Of a DNA stretch of 64,000 nt, positions 63,490 to 64,000 are shown in pieces. The notes beneath the pieces were generated by a model. That model had not been told where the DNA came from, searched no databases, and saw only the letters and a program-made list of their open reading frames with translations. The first letter of the stretch is position 1. Every line of letters begins with the position of its first letter. Position numbers and translations under genes: made by a program. This DNA is from Sphagnum magellanicum (taxonomy: Eukaryota > Streptophyta > Sphagnopsida > Sphagnales > Sphagnaceae): NCBI GenBank assembly GCA_021904315.1, contig CM038911.1:24587390-24651389 (forward strand), in the 5' to 3' direction.

Positions 63490-63549
63490 ATGTCAACCAT
63501 ATTCCTCGCAATCCTTCATCTCTTGGGTGTCGGGTGTGTAGCTCCTAAG
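63490..63549 (+). CDS. Possible first exon of a secreted-protein gene running off the window
   Basis: An ATG at 63490 opens 20 codons (MSTIFLAILHLLGVGCVAPK) that look like a signal peptide and end exactly at a donor-like AAG/GTAATAGG. A TATA-like TTAAATAGATAA lies about 35 bp before the ATG, which is close for a plant promoter, and a C/T-rich stretch lies further upstream. No second exon could be identified in the remaining 450 bp. It could be chance. Confidence 0.3.
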
Positions 63550-64000
63550 GTAATAGGTATACTTGTTTAAAGGTCATTGATTTTAATGTTTTATTTTTCT
63601 TTCCTTTAGCACTTATGGATATGTTTTGTTCCAAATTTTGAACTAACTACAAATACAGACAACGGTATATTGATCTGCCAGTTTTCAAATTTTAATAAGC
63701 CTTCATGGTATGTTCAAACATATCTATCTGCAAAGCATCAAAGTAAGCGGCACCTATGTTATTATTTCAAAAGAATGATCTCAAGAATTCCAACTGAAGA
63801 AAAACTAATGACTAATAACTGTTAACATTCAAGAATAAGCAGCTCACATTTGTGAACATGCCACAATCAAAATTGCTGCAATTGCACAACTAAAAGGTGA
63901 ATAACTAGATTCAACAACACTCTTAGATTTATCTGCAATAAACTTAGATTCAATTCTAATTTTAAAATGCATGATTGGGGACAACCCTTACCGACCACTA
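63550..64000. other. Right edge of window
   Basis: AT-rich sequence without a recognised gene. It may be the first intron of the candidate gene at 63490. Confidence 0.35.

Overview
This window is nuclear DNA of a plant. The evidence is intron-rich genes with GT-AG (and a few GC-AG) splice sites, TTTAGGG-type telomere-like tracts, and coding sequence for a plant-type 60S ribosomal protein L4, a plant MRE11 and a plant SBT2-type subtilase. Introns are mostly 80-1,200 bp and the gaps between genes are AT-rich and full of decayed transposons. I cannot name the species. The OTU- and endonuclease-bearing Helitron relics and the LINE type made me think of a non-flowering land plant, but that is an impression only.

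Layout. The gene-rich left third (1-25 kb) holds RPL4 (+, 3 exons, 1917-4398), an unrecognised 425-residue serine/proline-rich protein with cell-cycle-type motifs (-, 4 exons, 6073-8308), and a complete 22-exon MRE11 gene (-, 16228-24866). Between them lie short duplicated segments and no other convincing gene. From 25 to 41 kb is an AT-rich block made largely of two large decayed Helentron-type (Helitron2-type) rolling-circle elements, both on the minus strand. Copy A (about 24.99-29.76 kb) ends about 0.1 kb from the MRE11 start codon. Copy B (about 34.93-40.57 kb) keeps recognisable remains of an OTU protease, zinc finger, HUH Rep, PIF1-like helicase and a C-terminal endonuclease, in that order. 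From 41 to 48.6 kb I see only AT-rich DNA with decayed reading frames, duplications and one long nested inverted repeat.

The right third has a 5'-truncated Ty1/copia relic (+, about 48.6-51.3 kb) split by a 1.7-kb CACTA-type element with near-perfect 13-bp terminal inverted repeats and a TTA target duplication. After it come an apparently intact SBT2-like subtilase gene (-, 10 exons, 52689-57277) and a decayed LINE-type reverse transcriptase (-, about 58.7-59.9 kb). A possible first exon of a secreted-protein gene lies near the right edge (63490).

The host genes are independent transcription units: translation (RPL4), double-strand-break repair and telomere maintenance (MRE11), a possible mitotic regulator (the 425-residue protein) and an extracellular protease (SBT2). 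The most noteworthy observations are the OTU/Rep/helicase/endonuclease Helentron pair, the MRE11 intron 2 tandem duplication that leaves a GC donor upstream of a copied GT donor, the CACTA-in-copia nest, and the D-box/CDK-site/MSA-like combination of the unnamed gene.
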